From positions 146,936,262-147,000,261 of the forward strand of contig NC_044978.1 in assembly GCF_008728515.1 (NCBI RefSeq): a stretch of DNA of 64,000 nt, read 5' to 3'. Shown here piece by piece: positions 34,607 through 45,638 of this stretch. Under the pieces are notes generated by a model. That model was not told the origin of the DNA, ran no database searches, and saw nothing but the letters and a program-made list of their open reading frames with translations. The position numbers and the translations under genes are program-made. Position 1 is the stretch's first letter, and each line of letters starts with the position of its first letter. The DNA comes from Papio anubis (taxonomy: Eukaryota > Chordata > Mammalia > Primates > Cercopithecidae).

Positions 34607-35140
34607 AAAAAAGCATACCTCATAGAGACTTTCCTCAAAAATTGTTTACAGCTTTATAATAATCCATTGTATAGATGTACCATAATTTATTAATCAGGCA
34701 CTCTTGGCAGACATTTAGGTTTGTTTCCAGTTTTTTGTTAATAATCTTGCATGCTATGCCCATGTGATAGTACATCCCAAAGTCAATCTCAATTTCATGG
34801 GACTGCTGTAAACAGAAAACGACTGGCTGTGACCAAGAAGTTCTACTTTAATTGGTTCACCTAGTATCCTATTCTGAGATGGGCCGTGAATTACTGGAGG
34901 ATAGGAGAAAATGATGTTATCAAACCTTGGAGGTCAGGAAAACTGTTTCCATTTAGCTTTTTAAGTAGAGAAATTCTACCACATGCTGTTACCCTTCAGA
35001 AAATTTTAGAGGCATCCTTCACTAATTTTTCTTCCTCCTCCTCCCACCAGTCCAGTTAGTTACCAAGTGTTGTGCTCCTTCCATCCCGTTATCACTTTTC
35101 TGTATTCTAATTGATCCTAATACTGGTAATGGATATGGTG

Positions 35141-35410
35141 TTTTTTGTTTTTTTTTTCTTATGGAGACAGAATCTCACTCTGTCACCCAGGCTGGAGTGC
35201 AGTGGCGCAGTCTCGGCTCACTGCAACCTCCACCTCCCAGGTTCAAGAGATTCTCCTGCCTCAGCCTCTCGAGTAACTGGGATTACAGACCCGTGCCACC
35301 ACACCCCGCTAAGTTTTATATTTTCAGTAGAGACGAGGTTTCACCATGTTAGCCAGGCTGGTCTCAAACTCCTGACCTCAGGTGATCCGCCTGCCTCTGC
35401 CTCCCAAAGT
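35141..35410 (-). mobile_element. Alu, 5'-truncated
   Basis: 'ggagacagaatctcactctg' to 'ctgcctcccaaagt'; flanks 'taatggata' on both sides show it inserted already truncated. Confidence 0.92.
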
Positions 35411-35550
35411 TAATGGATAATGTTTATTGACTACCTGCTGTGTACCAGGCACTTCGCTAACCGCTTGTCATGTATTGACCATTTCAATTGTCGTAGCTGC
35501 TCTGAGATGATGGAAATACTTCCACTTCACTGGTAAAGAAACTGAGGCTC

Positions 35551-35833
35551 GGCTGGGCGCAGTAGCTCACACCTATAATCCCAGCACTTTGGGAGGCCCA
35601 GGCGGGCGAATCACGAGGTCAGGAGATCGAGACCATCCTGGCCAACATGGTGAAAACCCGTTTCTACTAAAATACAAAAAATTAGCCTGGCATGGTGGTA
35701 CACACCTGTAGTCCCAGCTACTCGGGAGGCTGAGGCAGGGGAATCACTTGAAACTGGGAGGTGGAGGTTGCAGTGAGCCAAGATTGTACCACTGCACTCC
35801 AGCCTGGTGATAGAACAAGACTCTGTCTCAAAA
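35551..35833 (+). mobile_element. Alu, full length, with purine-rich tail
   Basis: 'ggctgggcgcagtagctcac' start. The tail has become the GAA-rich tract to 35930. Target duplication 'aagaaactgaggctc'. Confidence 0.94.
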
Positions 35834-35935
35834 TGGTAATAATAATATTAGAAGAAGAGGAAGAGTAAAAGAAGAGGAAGAAGAAGAAGGAAGAAGAGGA
35901 AGGAAGGAAGAAGGAAAGAAGAAAAAGAAAAAGAA
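35834..35935. repeat. GA/GAA-rich polypurine tract
   Basis: Runs of GAAGA, GGAA and GAAA units after a TAA-repeat start; almost no pyrimidines from 35852 to 35938. It derives from the Alu tail. Confidence 0.9.
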
Positions 35936-36426
35936 ACTGAGGCTCAGGGATTATATATCTAAGAGATGGTATATTCAAACAGCTATGAGATGGTCTCAGT
36001 TCTTAAAAAGTTAATTAGGAGAGACAGGAAACCTTTCCTTCAAACTAGAAATGCTACACTAGTCCAGAGAAGGCAGAGGAAAAAGTGGGTGGAGGAAATG
36101 GAGATTTTTATGGAAGAGGGATATAGCATATAGGTGGATAAATGGAGTTAGTTGTAACAACATGCTAGACGGGAAATAATGAGTAACCCAGGAAGACTGA
36201 ATTTGCATAGTTGGCAAATGCTGCCAGACAAGTTCGCATTCAACTGTTGCATCAGATTCATTTGGAAAGCTTTTAAAAAATATCGTTGGTTCCTGTTCCC
36301 ACCCCAAAGCTGCTCCTGAATCAGATGGTTTTAGGCAGTGCCTTAGAATCTGTGGTGTTGATACTGTCACAGGCTATTCTGATGCATAGCCAGGCCAGGG
36401 AATCATTGGCTAAAGAAAGAAGAGGG

Positions 36427-36732
36427 GCCAGGGGCGGTGGCTTATGCCTGTAATCCCATCACTTTGGGAGGCTGAGGTGGGTGGATCACCTGAGATCAGG
36501 AGTTCGAGACCAGCCTGGTCAACATGGAGAAACCTTGTCTCTACTAAAAATACAAAAAACTAGCTGGGTGTGGTGGTGAGCACCTGTAATCCCAGCTACT
36601 CAGGAGGCTGAGGTAAGAGAATCACTTGAACCTGAGAGGCGGAGGTTGCAGTGAGCAGAGATCGTGCCGTTGCACTCTAGCCTGGCCAGCAAGAGTGAAA
36701 CTCTGTCTCAAAATAAATAAATAAATAAATAA
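36427..36732 (+). mobile_element. Alu, full length
   Basis: 'ggccaggggcggtggcttat' start; tail of AAAT units touches the next Alu. Confidence 0.92.
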
Positions 36733-37014
36733 GGCCGGGCGCGGTGGCTCAAGCCTGTAATCCCAGCACTTTGGGAGGTCGAGGCTATGGATCACGAGGT
36801 ATCAGAGATCGGTGACCATCCTGGCTAACATGGTGAAACCGCCTCTATCACTAAAAATACAAAAAAAACTGAAATGGGCGGTGGCGGCCTGTAGTCCCAG
36901 CTACTCTGGAGGCTGGAGGCAGGAGAATGGTCTGAACCTGGGAGGCGGGCTTGCAGTGACGTGAGATCGCTACCACTGCACTCCAGCCTGGTGATACAGC
37001 CGACTGGCCTCAAA
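36733..37014 (+). mobile_element. AluY (monkey type) with many small indels
   Basis: Starts exactly 'ggccgggcgcggtggctcaa' and its first 40 bases are intact. After that the body has repeated 1-3 base gains and losses ('gaggctatggatcac', 'gtatcagagatcggtgacc', 'aaccgcctctatcact', 'cagtgacgtgagatcgctacc'), unlike any neighbour. Confidence 0.9.
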
Positions 37015-37016
37015 AA

Positions 37017-37063
<47 letters not shown>

Positions 37064-37064
37064 A
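37015..37064. repeat. (AAAT)n microsatellite
   Basis: Twelve AAAT units from the tail of the Alu at 36733. Confidence 0.93.
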
Positions 37065-37182
37065 GAAGAGGTATAATGGATTAAGGAGCAGTGGATGCAT
37101 TTTCTGAGAAGTGGTAAGAGGTAAGATTAGATGAGTAAGGCCAAATCATATGAGGAAAGGCTGAGCTAAAGAATTTAGAATT

Positions 37183-37317
37183 GCTGGGCACAGTAGCTCA
37201 TGCTTATAATCCTGGCACTTTGCAAGGCTCAGGTGGGTGGATTGCTTGAGCTCAGGAGTTCAAGACAAGCCTTGGCAACATGGCAAACGCCATCTCTACT
37301 AAAAATACAAAAATTAG
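37183..37317 (+). mobile_element. Alu left-arm fragment
   Basis: 'gctgggcacagtagctcatg' to 'aaaatacaaaaattag', where another Alu begins. Confidence 0.86.
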
Positions 37318-37645
37318 GGCCAGGTGAGGTGGCTCATGCCTGTAATCCCAGAACTTTGGGAGGCCAAAGTGGGCAGATCACTTGAGCTCAGGAATTTGAG
37401 ATCAGCCTGGGTAACATAGTGAGACCCTGTCTCTAAAAAATAAAAAAAAGTTTTAAAAATATTTAAAAAATTAATCGGGCATGGTGGCATACTCCTATAG
37501 TCCCAGCTACTCAGGAGGCTGATGTGAAAGGATCGCTTGAGCCTGGGAGGCAAAGGTTGCAGTGGGTTGTGATTGTGCCACTGCACTGCAGCCTGGGAGA
37601 CAGAGGGAGACACTGACTCAATAAAAACAAAAACAAAAACCCAGA
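37318..37645 (+). mobile_element. Alu, full length, old
   Basis: 'ggccaggtgaggtggctcat' start; AAAAAC tail. Confidence 0.91.
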
Positions 37646-37708
37646 GTTGAAACAGTAGGCAGTGGAAACAGTTATCACGTTGATCAGCAGAGATGTGTTA
37701 AGAACAGA

Positions 37709-38031
37709 GGGGATTGTTTGTTTGTTTGTTTGTTTGTTTTGGGGTTGAGACAGGGTCTATCTCTGCCACCCAGGCTGGAGTGCAGTTGTGTGATTACAAT
37801 TCACTGCAGCCTTGACCACCTGGGCGTAAGTGATCCTCCCACCTCAGCCTCCCAAGTAGCTGGGATTACAGGCCTGCACCACCACACCCAGCTAATTTTT
37901 TAATTTTTTTGTGGAGACAGGGGTCTCACTATGTTGCCCAGGCTGGTCTCAAATGCCTGGGCTCCAAGGATCCTCCTGCCTCAGCCTCCTAGAGTGCTGA
38001 GATCACAGCCATGAGCCACTGTACCCAGCCA
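37709..38031 (-). mobile_element. Alu, full length, with (GTTT)n tail
   Basis: Eight GTTT units, 'gagacagggtctatctctgc', ends 'ctgtacccagcc'. Inverted relative to the Alu at 37318. Confidence 0.91.
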
Positions 38032-38172
38032 AGAACAGTTTTAAGCAGACTTTTCTGGCAGCGATAAGCAAGCAGGAAAACCTGCAATAGGAACCAAGCT
38101 AGGAGATAGTTAAGGGAACTAAGAGTCTTATTACTATTGTGAGATTCTAAAAAAGAAGTGGACATTACTATT

Positions 38173-38478
38173 TTGTTGTTGTTGTTGAGATGGAGTCTCA
38201 CTATGTTACCCAGGCTGGAATGCAGTGGCATGATCTCGGCTCACTGCAACCTCCGTCTTCTGGGTTCAAGCAATTCTTCCACCACAACACCCCGAGTAGC
38301 TGGGATTACAGGCGTGCGCCACCATGCCTGGCTAATTTTTGTATTTTTAGTAGAGACTTTTTGTTTGTTTGTTTTTTACCATGTTGGCCACACTGGTGTT
38401 GAACTCCAGACCTCAGGTGATGCACTCGCCTTACCCTCCCAAGTGCTGGGACTACAGGCGTGAGCCACGGTGCCCGGC
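38173..38478 (-). mobile_element. Alu, full length
   Basis: GTT repeats, 'gagatggagtctcactatgt', ends 'ggtgcccggc'; an extra 'tttttgtttgtttgtttttt' sits in the middle. Confidence 0.91.
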
Positions 38479-38603
38479 ATGAGATTCTAAAAAAGGATCA
38501 GGCATCGTTTGTCTAGAAATATGAAGTAGTAAACTTGGAATCTGAGGTTTAACTCTCTTAAGCTCCAGAATTTTTTACTTGCAAAGAATATTAAAAAGTC
38601 ATG

Positions 38604-38696
38604 GCTGGGCATGACTACCGACTGACACCTGTAATCTCAGCTCTTTGGGAAACCCAGGCAGGAGGATTGCATGAGGCCAGAAGTTCAGCACCAGCC
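38604..38696 (+). mobile_element. Alu 5' fragment at an inversion junction
   Basis: 'ggctgggcatgactaccgac' to 'ttcagcaccagcc'; the next base belongs to an oppositely oriented Alu piece. Confidence 0.83.
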
Positions 38697-38798
38697 ATTT
38701 TGCCCAGGCTAGTCGTGAGCTCCTGAGCTCAAGGGATGTTCCTGCCTTGGCCTCCTAAAGTGCTGGGATTACAGGCATGAGCCCCATCAGGTCTGGCC
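38697..38798 (-). mobile_element. Alu fragment, opposite orientation
   Basis: 'ttttgcccaggctagtcgtg' to 'atcaggtctggcc', with no gap from the + fragment. Confidence 0.85.
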
Positions 38799-38829
38799 TG
38801 AACTATTATTTAAAATAAAAATAATAGTA

Positions 38830-39058
38830 TAGGTTGAATATCCCTAACCTGAAAATCTGAAATTCTCCAAAATCTGAAACTTATTCAGTGCTGACATGAT
38901 GCTCAAAGGAAATACTCATTGGAACATTTCAGATTTTGGATTTTAGGATTAGGGCTGCTGAACCAATAAGTGTATTGCATATATCCCCAAATCTGAAAAA
39001 ATCTCAATTCTGAAACACTTGTATACCCAAGCATTTCACATAGGGACACTCAACATGT
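38830..39058. mobile_element. MER2 DNA transposon, copy 3
   Basis: It starts 'aggttgaatatccctaacct', contains 'gctgacatgatgctcaaagg' and ends 'agggacactcaacatgta'. It is in the opposite orientation to copies 1 and 2 judged by the internal motif. Confidence 0.76.
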
Positions 39059-39460
39059 ATTTGCTTTTAAAAAAAGAAAAACAAATCACTCTGGAGACAA
39101 TATAGAACACAGGGGAAGCAGGAGTAGATATAGGGAGATCCCTTAAGAGGCCACTGCAGTAGACCAGATAAGAGGTGATGGTAGCTTGAGCAGGAGGGGA
39201 CATGGAGCTAAAAGTGGGCAGACACAAGTGATATTTAGGAGGAAAAATTGCAAGAAACTTCATAATGGATTAAATACAGGGTTGTTGAGAGAAAAAAAAA
39301 GGTGTTTTCTTAGGTTTCTGCCCTGGGCAACTGGATGAATGGAAATCCAGTTTGGTAGTTGGGGTGGAAAGGGGTAGGGCAGGGGGAGATGCTCATGATT
39401 TTTGTTTGGAATACTAAAGTACTGAATATGTTAAATGGAAGGTGGGATTTCTGCGTTTTG

Positions 39461-39571
39461 TTTCGTTTTGTTTTGTTTGAGACAGAGTCTCGCTCTGTCG
39501 CCAGGCTGGAGTGTGGTGGCGCGATCTCGGCTCACTGCAACCTCTGCCTCCCGGGTGATCTCTTGACCTCG
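39461..39571 (-). mobile_element. Alu with large deletion
   Basis: 'gagacagagtctcgctctgt' to 'ctctgcctcccgggtg', then a jump to 'atctcttgacctcgtg'. Confidence 0.86.
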
Positions 39572-39649
39572 TGTTTCCCAGATTTCTGCATTTTTAAGAA
39601 GTTTTCAGGTGACTCTGATGTATACCATTGTTTAAGAACTCTTGATGTT

Positions 39650-39868
39650 GGCCAGTTGCAGTGGCTGACGCCTGTAATCCCAGCATTTTCGGAGGCCAAG
39701 GCAGGTGGATCACCTGAGGTCAGGAGTTTGAGACCAGCCTGGACAACATGGTGAAATCCCATCTCTACTACAAATAAAACCCGGAGGCAGAGGTTGCAAT
39801 GAGCTGAGATCGCGCCACTGCACTCCAACCTGGTGACAGAGCGAGATTCCATCTCGAAAAAAAAAAGA
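39650..39868 (+). mobile_element. Alu with internal deletion
   Basis: 'ggccagttgcagtggctgac' start; 'ctactacaaataaaacccgg' shows a missing 80-base middle. GA repeats follow to 39895. Confidence 0.88.
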
Positions 39869-39989
39869 GAGAGAGAGAGAGAAAAAGAACTGTTGATATA
39901 AAGAAAAAGAAATAGAGAATTATTGATGGAGGAGTATCCAACTGTTAGATCAGACAGTGGGAATGACACAGAAGACAATGGAAGAAAGT

Positions 39990-40298
39990 GGTTGGTTTTT
40001 GTTTCAGTTTTGAGACAGGGTCTGGCTCTGTTGCCCAGGCTGGAGTGCACTGGTGCAATTACAGCTCACTGCAACGCCCACCTCCTGGGCTCAAGCCATC
40101 CTCCCACTTCAGCCTCCTGAGTAGCTGGGACCGCAGGCGCACACCAGCACACCTGGCTAATTTTTTAAAAATTTTTTTGTAGAGATGGGTTTTTGTCATG
40201 TTGCCCAGGCTGGTCTCAAACTCCTGAGTTCAAGGGATCTGCCCGCGTTGGCCTCCCAAAGTGCTGGGATTACAGATATGAGCTGCCACGCCCGGCCT
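39990..40298 (-). mobile_element. Alu, full length
   Basis: 'tgagacagggtctggctctg' start, ends 'ccacgcccggcc'. Inverted relative to the Alu at 39650. Confidence 0.91.
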
Positions 40299-40707
40299 GT
40301 TTAGCTGTTTCTAGGGAAGTGACTGGGGTTGGAACAGAGGCTACAAGCATTCCTGTCCATCCTGCCTTGGGCCAGCTCAGCTCTTTTTTATGTATATTTT
40401 GTGCTAATTTGTTTGCCATAAGACTTCTTTGCAGCAGGGCCAGTGCAACTCTTAACTTGACTTTGTCTCCTTTTATCACTAGCCTTTTGGCCTCAGCAGT
40501 GCCACCAATTCCTTTCCTTTTGTGGAATTGGGCCCTGGACCCACTGACCCCAGTGCAGTGTATCAGATTAGTTTCAACATCTTGTCTGGATTTCTTTTAC
40601 TTTTTCCTGAGGCAAGGAGATCAAAACCAAACAGCTGTAGTCTTGACAAGCTATTTTAGTAATCACCTAGGGATACTACATTTTCCTCTAGAAATCTAAT
40701 CTGTAAT

Positions 40708-40945
40708 TTTTTTTTCTTTCTTTTCTTTTCATTTTGTTGTTGTTGTTGTTTTCTTTTTGTTTTGTTTTGTTTTGTTTTGGTTGAGACAGGGTCTTGCTCT
40801 CTCGCCCAGGTTGGAGTGCAGTGGTGTAATCTGAGCTCACTGCAACCTCTGCCTCCTGGGTTCAAGCAGTTCTCGTGCCTCAGCCTCCAGGTAGCTCGGA
40901 CTATAGGCACACGCCACCACACCTGGCTAATTTTCGTAGAGATTT
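40708..40945 (-). mobile_element. Alu, 5'-truncated, with long T-rich tail
   Basis: TTTTC, GTT and GTTTT repeats, then 'gagacagggtcttgctctct' to 'ggctaattttcgtagag'. Confidence 0.88.
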
Positions 40946-41160
40946 TGCAGTCTCACTAATGCACCTTAATATAACAGTTTCTCTTGTGAGGTATCACCCT
41001 GAGTTTTTTGTCTCAACTCCAAAATGATTAAGGAGCATGGTCACAAGGGTGAAGTTTGAGCGAAAATGTAATAAGCAAGAGAAAGCTCTCTGCAGAGAGG
41101 GGAGTCCGAGTGGATTGCTTGGTTACAACTGAATGCAAAATGTTTTTATAAGAAACTGTG

Positions 41161-41468
41161 GCCAGGCGCGGTGGCTCACGCCTGTAATCCCAGCACTTTG
41201 GGAGGCCGAGGCAGGCAGATCATGAGGTCAGGAGTTTGAGACCAGCCTGGCCAACATGGTGAAACCCCATCTCTACTAAAGATACAAAAAATTAGCCAGG
41301 CATGGTGGCGGCACCTGTAATCCCAGCTACTGGGGAGACTGCAGCAGGAGAATCACTTGAACCCGGGAGGTGGAGGTTGCAGTGAGCTGACGTGCCACTG
41401 CACTCCAACTTGGGCGACAGGGCGAGACTCCGTCTCAAAAAATAAAAAGAAAGAAGAAAAAAAAAGAA
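41161..41468 (+). mobile_element. Alu, full length
   Basis: 'ggccaggcgcggtggctcac' start; flanks 'aagaaactg' on both sides. Confidence 0.93.
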
Positions 41469-41851
41469 ACTGCTCTCCTCCTTGTAACTGATTGAGTAAT
41501 TTTTCTTATCAGTAAAGCTGTCTGTGCAACTCCCTTTTTCCAGCTGTGGGATTGTTTCTAAGCACAAAGCACAGCTTCTCTTGTTTGTATAACTGTGGGT
41601 TTTTTTAGGTAAGCCCCACTCCTCCCTGTACAAGTTCCCACGGAGCCCACTGTGTATATGCCTGAAAAGGTGAGGAAACTTTTTCCTGGGAGCTCACTAA
41701 TTATACAAAGAACAAAAAGGCTTCTTTGCTTTACTGGTTCCTTATCTGTCCAGACTTAACTGTGCAGCTGCAGCAGCTGTGATTTTTCAGGCAAGCACTT
41801 CTCGGGGCCCAGCCTTAACTGTTTATCTAACGGATTTTCCTTTTCTTTCCC

Positions 41852-41972
41852 CTCAGAGATGGGGTTTCACCATATTGCCCAGGCTGGTCTCGAATTCCTG
41901 AGCTCAGGCAATCTGCCCATCTTGGCTTCCCAAAATGCTGGGATAATAGGCGTGAGTCACCGCATCCGGCCA
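41852..41972 (-). mobile_element. Alu fragment
   Basis: 'cagagatggggtttcaccat' to 'ccgcatccggcc'. Confidence 0.87.
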
Positions 41973-42039
41973 TTTTTATTTCTGAAAATTGAGTTCTCTA
42001 ATATACTTCAATAAAAAATCTGTGTTTCATTTATTAGAA

Positions 42040-42115
42040 ATTTGTTAACCTCATATCAGGCACTGTGCTAGGCACTTGTTATTTCAAATTAAATAAGACA
42101 TGGCTATGTCAAGGA
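42040..42115 (-). mobile_element. MIR-like fragment
   Basis: 'tatcaggcactgtgctaggc' is a MIR 3' motif in reverse; the rest is too diverged to follow. Confidence 0.45.
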
Positions 42116-42802
42116 GCCAGGAAAAACTGATACCTGTATACTTACATACATCCCTGTCTAGCTTTTTTCTCTTGATAAATAGAAGACAAAAAATTGATAG
42201 AAGATAAAAACTGATTAAATTTTAAAATATCTAGACCTGAATTCAACTTCTTTGTGTGAAAAAGAAGGCCAAAGTCATCTCTTTGGTTGAGACTGTAATT
42301 AAAGGGATCTTTTAATGTATATATTATGCAGCCCGGATGTTCCCTTTCTTTTTCATGATGCCTCTGTAATTAAGATGCAGATTTCCCCCCAAAGGAGAGT
42401 GTTTTTTCTGTGGTCTTAACTCAGATTCATAGATCTCAGCAAATCTATGGATTCGTGGCTTTGTGGGTCCTTAAACCTTCCACAATTATATGCAAAATTG
42501 TGGAATTTGGTATACATGAGTGCTTTTCATATTTATTTTTAATCCAGAATGGATCAAAAAGAACAATCATGAAGGATGTAGGTGCCAGACACAGGGCAGA
42601 GGCAGCTAGAAAAGTTGATCTTAGGGAAGTTAGGGCCCCTAGCCTCACTAATCTACAAACATGGCACGGCCAGCTTGCCTTGCAAAGCCTCTGTTGAAGG
42701 ACCCCATGAATTCTTAAAATAGAGTTCTTAATTTTTATCAAATTCTCAAATGATTCTGTTACCCCAAAATATTAAGAATTATTGTACTATTAAAAAATTT
42801 AT

Positions 42803-42872
42803 TAGAGACTAGTCCAAGCAACATAGTGAGACGTCATCACTACTAAAAATTTAAAAAAAAAAATGAGGGGTG
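42803..42872 (+). mobile_element. Alu fragment
   Basis: 'gactagtccaagcaacatag' to an A11 run; interrupted by the next Alu. Confidence 0.7.
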
Positions 42873-42875
42873 TGG

Positions 42876-43169
42876 GGCTGGACACAGTGGCTCACACCTG
42901 TAATCTGAGCACTTTGGGAGGCCAAGGCGGGTGGATCACCTGAGGTCAGGAGTTCAAGACCAGCCTGGCCAACATGGTGAACCCCTGTCTCTACTAGAAA
43001 TACAAAAATTAGCTAGGCGTGGTGGCACATGCCTGTAATCCCAGCTACTCAGGAGGCTGAGGCAGAATTGCTTGATCCTGGGAGGTGGAGGTTGCAGTGA
43101 GCCAAGATCATCCCACTGTACTCCGGCCTTGGCAACAGAGTGAGACTCCATCTAAAAAAAAAACAAACA
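42876..43169 (+). mobile_element. Alu, full length
   Basis: 'ggctggacacagtggctcac' start, A-rich tail with 'caaacaa'. Confidence 0.92.
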
Positions 43170-43172
43170 ATT

Positions 43173-43402
43173 GTTAGAGACCAGCCCAGGCAACACAGTG
43201 TTTCTCCTAAAAACAAAAATTAAAAATTTGGGATATGGGGCATGGTGGCACACACCTGTAGTCCCAGCTACTCAGGAGGCTGAGGTGAGAGGATCCCATG
43301 AGCATAGAAGTTTAAGACTGTAGTGGGCTACGATTGAGCCACCGCACTCCAGCCTGTTTGACAGAGCAAGACCCCGTCTCAAAAAACGAAAACAACAAAA
43401 AC
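43173..43402 (+). mobile_element. Alu, 5'-truncated
   Basis: 'agagaccagcccaggcaaca' to 'ctcaaaaaacgaaaac'. Ends 209 bases before SMIM14 coding exon 3. Confidence 0.86.
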
Positions 43403-43611
43403 TAGGTTTTGGTTTATGACTATTTAACATCATTTACTTTTTAGATGTTCTTACTGGAGGAAAGGGAAATTGAAGGTATAATTTGTACTTCTCTAATTTA
43501 TCAATACAATTTTTATATTAATACAATGTTTGAAACTGACATTTAAACATTAGAATTTATTTTTACTTTTAACAATGTTGTGAGCATGCTACATTTTTTG
43601 TTTGTCTTTAG

Positions 43612-43754
43612 TACCAGGACCCTCTGGTGATAATGGCATCAGTGTTACTATGATCTTAGTGGCCTGGATGGTTATTGCATTGATCTTGTTCTTACTGAGA
43701 CCTCCGAATCTAAGAGGATCCAACCTACCTGGAAAGCCAACCAGTCCTCATAAT
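43612..43754 (+). CDS. SMIM14: SMIM14 coding exon 3 (residues 42-89, membrane span)
   Basis: This exon encodes the centre of the protein. It starts after the acceptor 'tttgtctttag' and completes the split leucine codon, then reads PGPSGDNG followed by a hydrophobic stretch at about residues 51-70 (ISVTMILVAWMVIALILFLL), which is the single transmembrane helix. R71 and a PPNLRGSNLPGKPTSPHN segment follow. The arginines and lysine just after the helix suggest the C-terminal side is cytosolic by the positive-inside rule; this is inference. The donor is AAT|GTAAGT at 43755, phase 0. Confidence 0.94.
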
Positions 43755-44005
43755 GTAAGTATTGCACATTTTAAATGCTTTTTGGGTAAGGGAATGTATG
43801 TGACCTGGGGCAGGGAAGGACTTGGTTTTGACTAAAATACCTAAATTAGTTAAATTACATTTAACTCATAGAGTATTCTACCTATGTAGTTCTATTAAAT
43901 CTTGCAATTCCAAGATTTAATTGATGGCTTAATCTTTGTGGAGTTAAATGCAGAAAGAAGCACAGATCAGAAGCCGAAAATTAATTTGAAAATGAATTCC
44001 AATTT

Positions 44006-44215
44006 TGTTGTTGTTGTTGTTCAGACAGGGTCTTGCTCAGCTGCCCAGGCTGGAGTGCATTGGTGCGATCTTAGCTCACTGTAGCCTCTACCTCCCAGGC
44101 TCAGGTGATCCTCCCACCTCAACCTTCTGAGTAGCTGGGACCACAGGCATGCACTAGCACATGTTTTTTGTATTTTTTTTTGTAGAGATGGGGTTTTGCC
44201 AGGTTGCCCAGGCTT
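44006..44215 (-). mobile_element. Alu, 5'-truncated
   Basis: GTT repeats, 'cagacagggtcttgctcagc' to 'ggttgcccaggctt'; 250 bases after SMIM14 coding exon 3. Confidence 0.89.
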
Positions 44216-44658
44216 GAATTCCAATCTTTACTCGCATGAGAAGCATTATGAAATAATCCATTTCATAATCCACAGCAATATTGCTTAAATCTCAATCCTC
44301 CACTACTCAATTCTGTCCACCTCACAGTTGATCCCTTGCCTCTCATGCTTCTAGCCCCTAAACTCTTAGTAGCTTCAGCTCAAATGTTTGACCCCCTTCT
44401 GTCCTAGCTATTCAGTAGAGACACTGAGCCTGTCTGATTTTATTTTCCTCATTTTCCCATCCTATTTCTCTCAAACCCATTTTCCATTTCTGTACCACAA
44501 CAAATCAACTGAGCTGGCAAAAGGAGAGGTCAGAATCATTCATGTTGATAAATCTTGATAGTCATGATTACAACCATTTTTAGAACCTTCTAAATTAAAA
44601 CTGTGATGAAGTGACCCAACAGGGAGTTTTCAGTACTATCTTTAATAGAAACTCTGTT

Positions 44659-45011
44659 GGCCAGGCGCGGTGGCTCACACCTGCAATCCCAGCACTTTGG
44701 GAGGCCAAGGCGGGCAGATCGCCTGAGCTCAGGTGTTCAAGACCACCCTGGGCAACATGGTAAAACCCTGTCTCTACTAAAATACAAAAAATTAACCGGA
44801 CATGGTACCCTGGGCAACATGGTGAAACCCCGTCTCTACTAAAATACAAAAAATTAGCCGGACATGGTGGTGTGCGCCTGTAGTCCCAGCTACTCAGGAA
44901 GCTGAGGCTTGAGAATCGTTTGAGCTCAGGAGGCAGAGGTTGCAGTGAGCCAAGATCACACCACCACACTCCAGCTTGGGCTACAGAGTGAGACTGTGTC
45001 TCAAAAAAAAA
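44659..45011 (+). mobile_element. Alu with a 62-base internal tandem duplication
   Basis: 'ggccaggcgcggtggctcac' start. 'accctgggcaacatgg' to 'ggacatggt' occurs twice, 44745-44806 and 44807-44868, making the element over-long. Confidence 0.92.
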
Positions 45012-45120
45012 GAACCTCTGTTAAGGGATTCCTTTTAATCCTTTTCAGAACCAGTATTTATGTGTGTGTTTTTTTAAACATTGAATTTGAATATTATCTC
45101 TTTAAAAATATTTCCATGAG

Positions 45121-45426
45121 GCTGGGCACGGTGGCTCACACCTGTAAGCCCAGCACTTTGGGAGGCCGAGATGGGCAGATCACCTGAGTTTAGGAGTTCA
45201 AGACTATCCTGGCCAACATGGTGAAACCCTGTTTCTACTAAAAATACGAAAATTAGCTGGGCATGGTGGTGGGCGCCTGTAATCCCAGCTACTTGGGAGG
45301 CTAAGGCAAGACAGTTGCTTGAACCCAGGAGGTGGAGGTTGCAGTGAGCCAAGATTGTGCCATTGCACTCCAGCCTGGGTGACAAGAGTGAAACTTCGTC
45401 TCCAAAAAAAAAAAGAAAAAAGAAAA
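45121..45426 (+). mobile_element. Alu, full length
   Basis: 'ggctgggcacggtggctcac' start; flanks 'atttccatga' on both sides. Confidence 0.93.
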
Positions 45427-45638
45427 AAAATTTCCATGAATATGCCAATTACCTCAATTTAGCCATTCTACAATTGTATGCATATTTCAAAACATGTTGT
45501 ATATGACAAATATATACAATTTTTATTTGTCAATTTAAATAAATAAAATGTTAAAATTTATAATTAAAAAAACTATAAGATGATAGAGCATCAAAAAAAA
45601 AAAAAAAAAAAGGGAAAATGTCCATGATAGATTTGCTC

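Larger units (their letters stand above)
34110..34800. mobile_element. Probable L1M fragment split by an Alu
   Basis: 'gttcaaaaatcaagaagtta' before and 'aatccattgtatagatgtac' after the Alu at 34275-34545 resemble old L1 3' DNA. Confidence 0.4.
35411..35990 (-). mobile_element. MIR split by an Alu, with target duplication
   Basis: 'ctgtgtaccaggcacttcgc' and 'aagaaactgaggctc' (35536-35550) precede the Alu, and the same 15 bases recur at 35931-35945 after it. The element continues to about 35990. Confidence 0.75.

Noticed and set aside
34163..34693. 176-codon plus-strand frame
   Set aside because: Despite its length, the middle is an antisense Alu and the ends are intron and L1-like DNA; no splice or start context supports it.
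6127..39058. The three related 'aggttgaatatccc' blocks as a new dispersed regulatory repeat
   Set aside because: Their inverted ends and internal motifs fit the known MER2 DNA transposon.
42410..42697. 95-codon plus-strand frame without Alu sequence
   Set aside because: It looks like an old unresolved repeat or unique intron DNA. There is no start context, domain or splice-site support.
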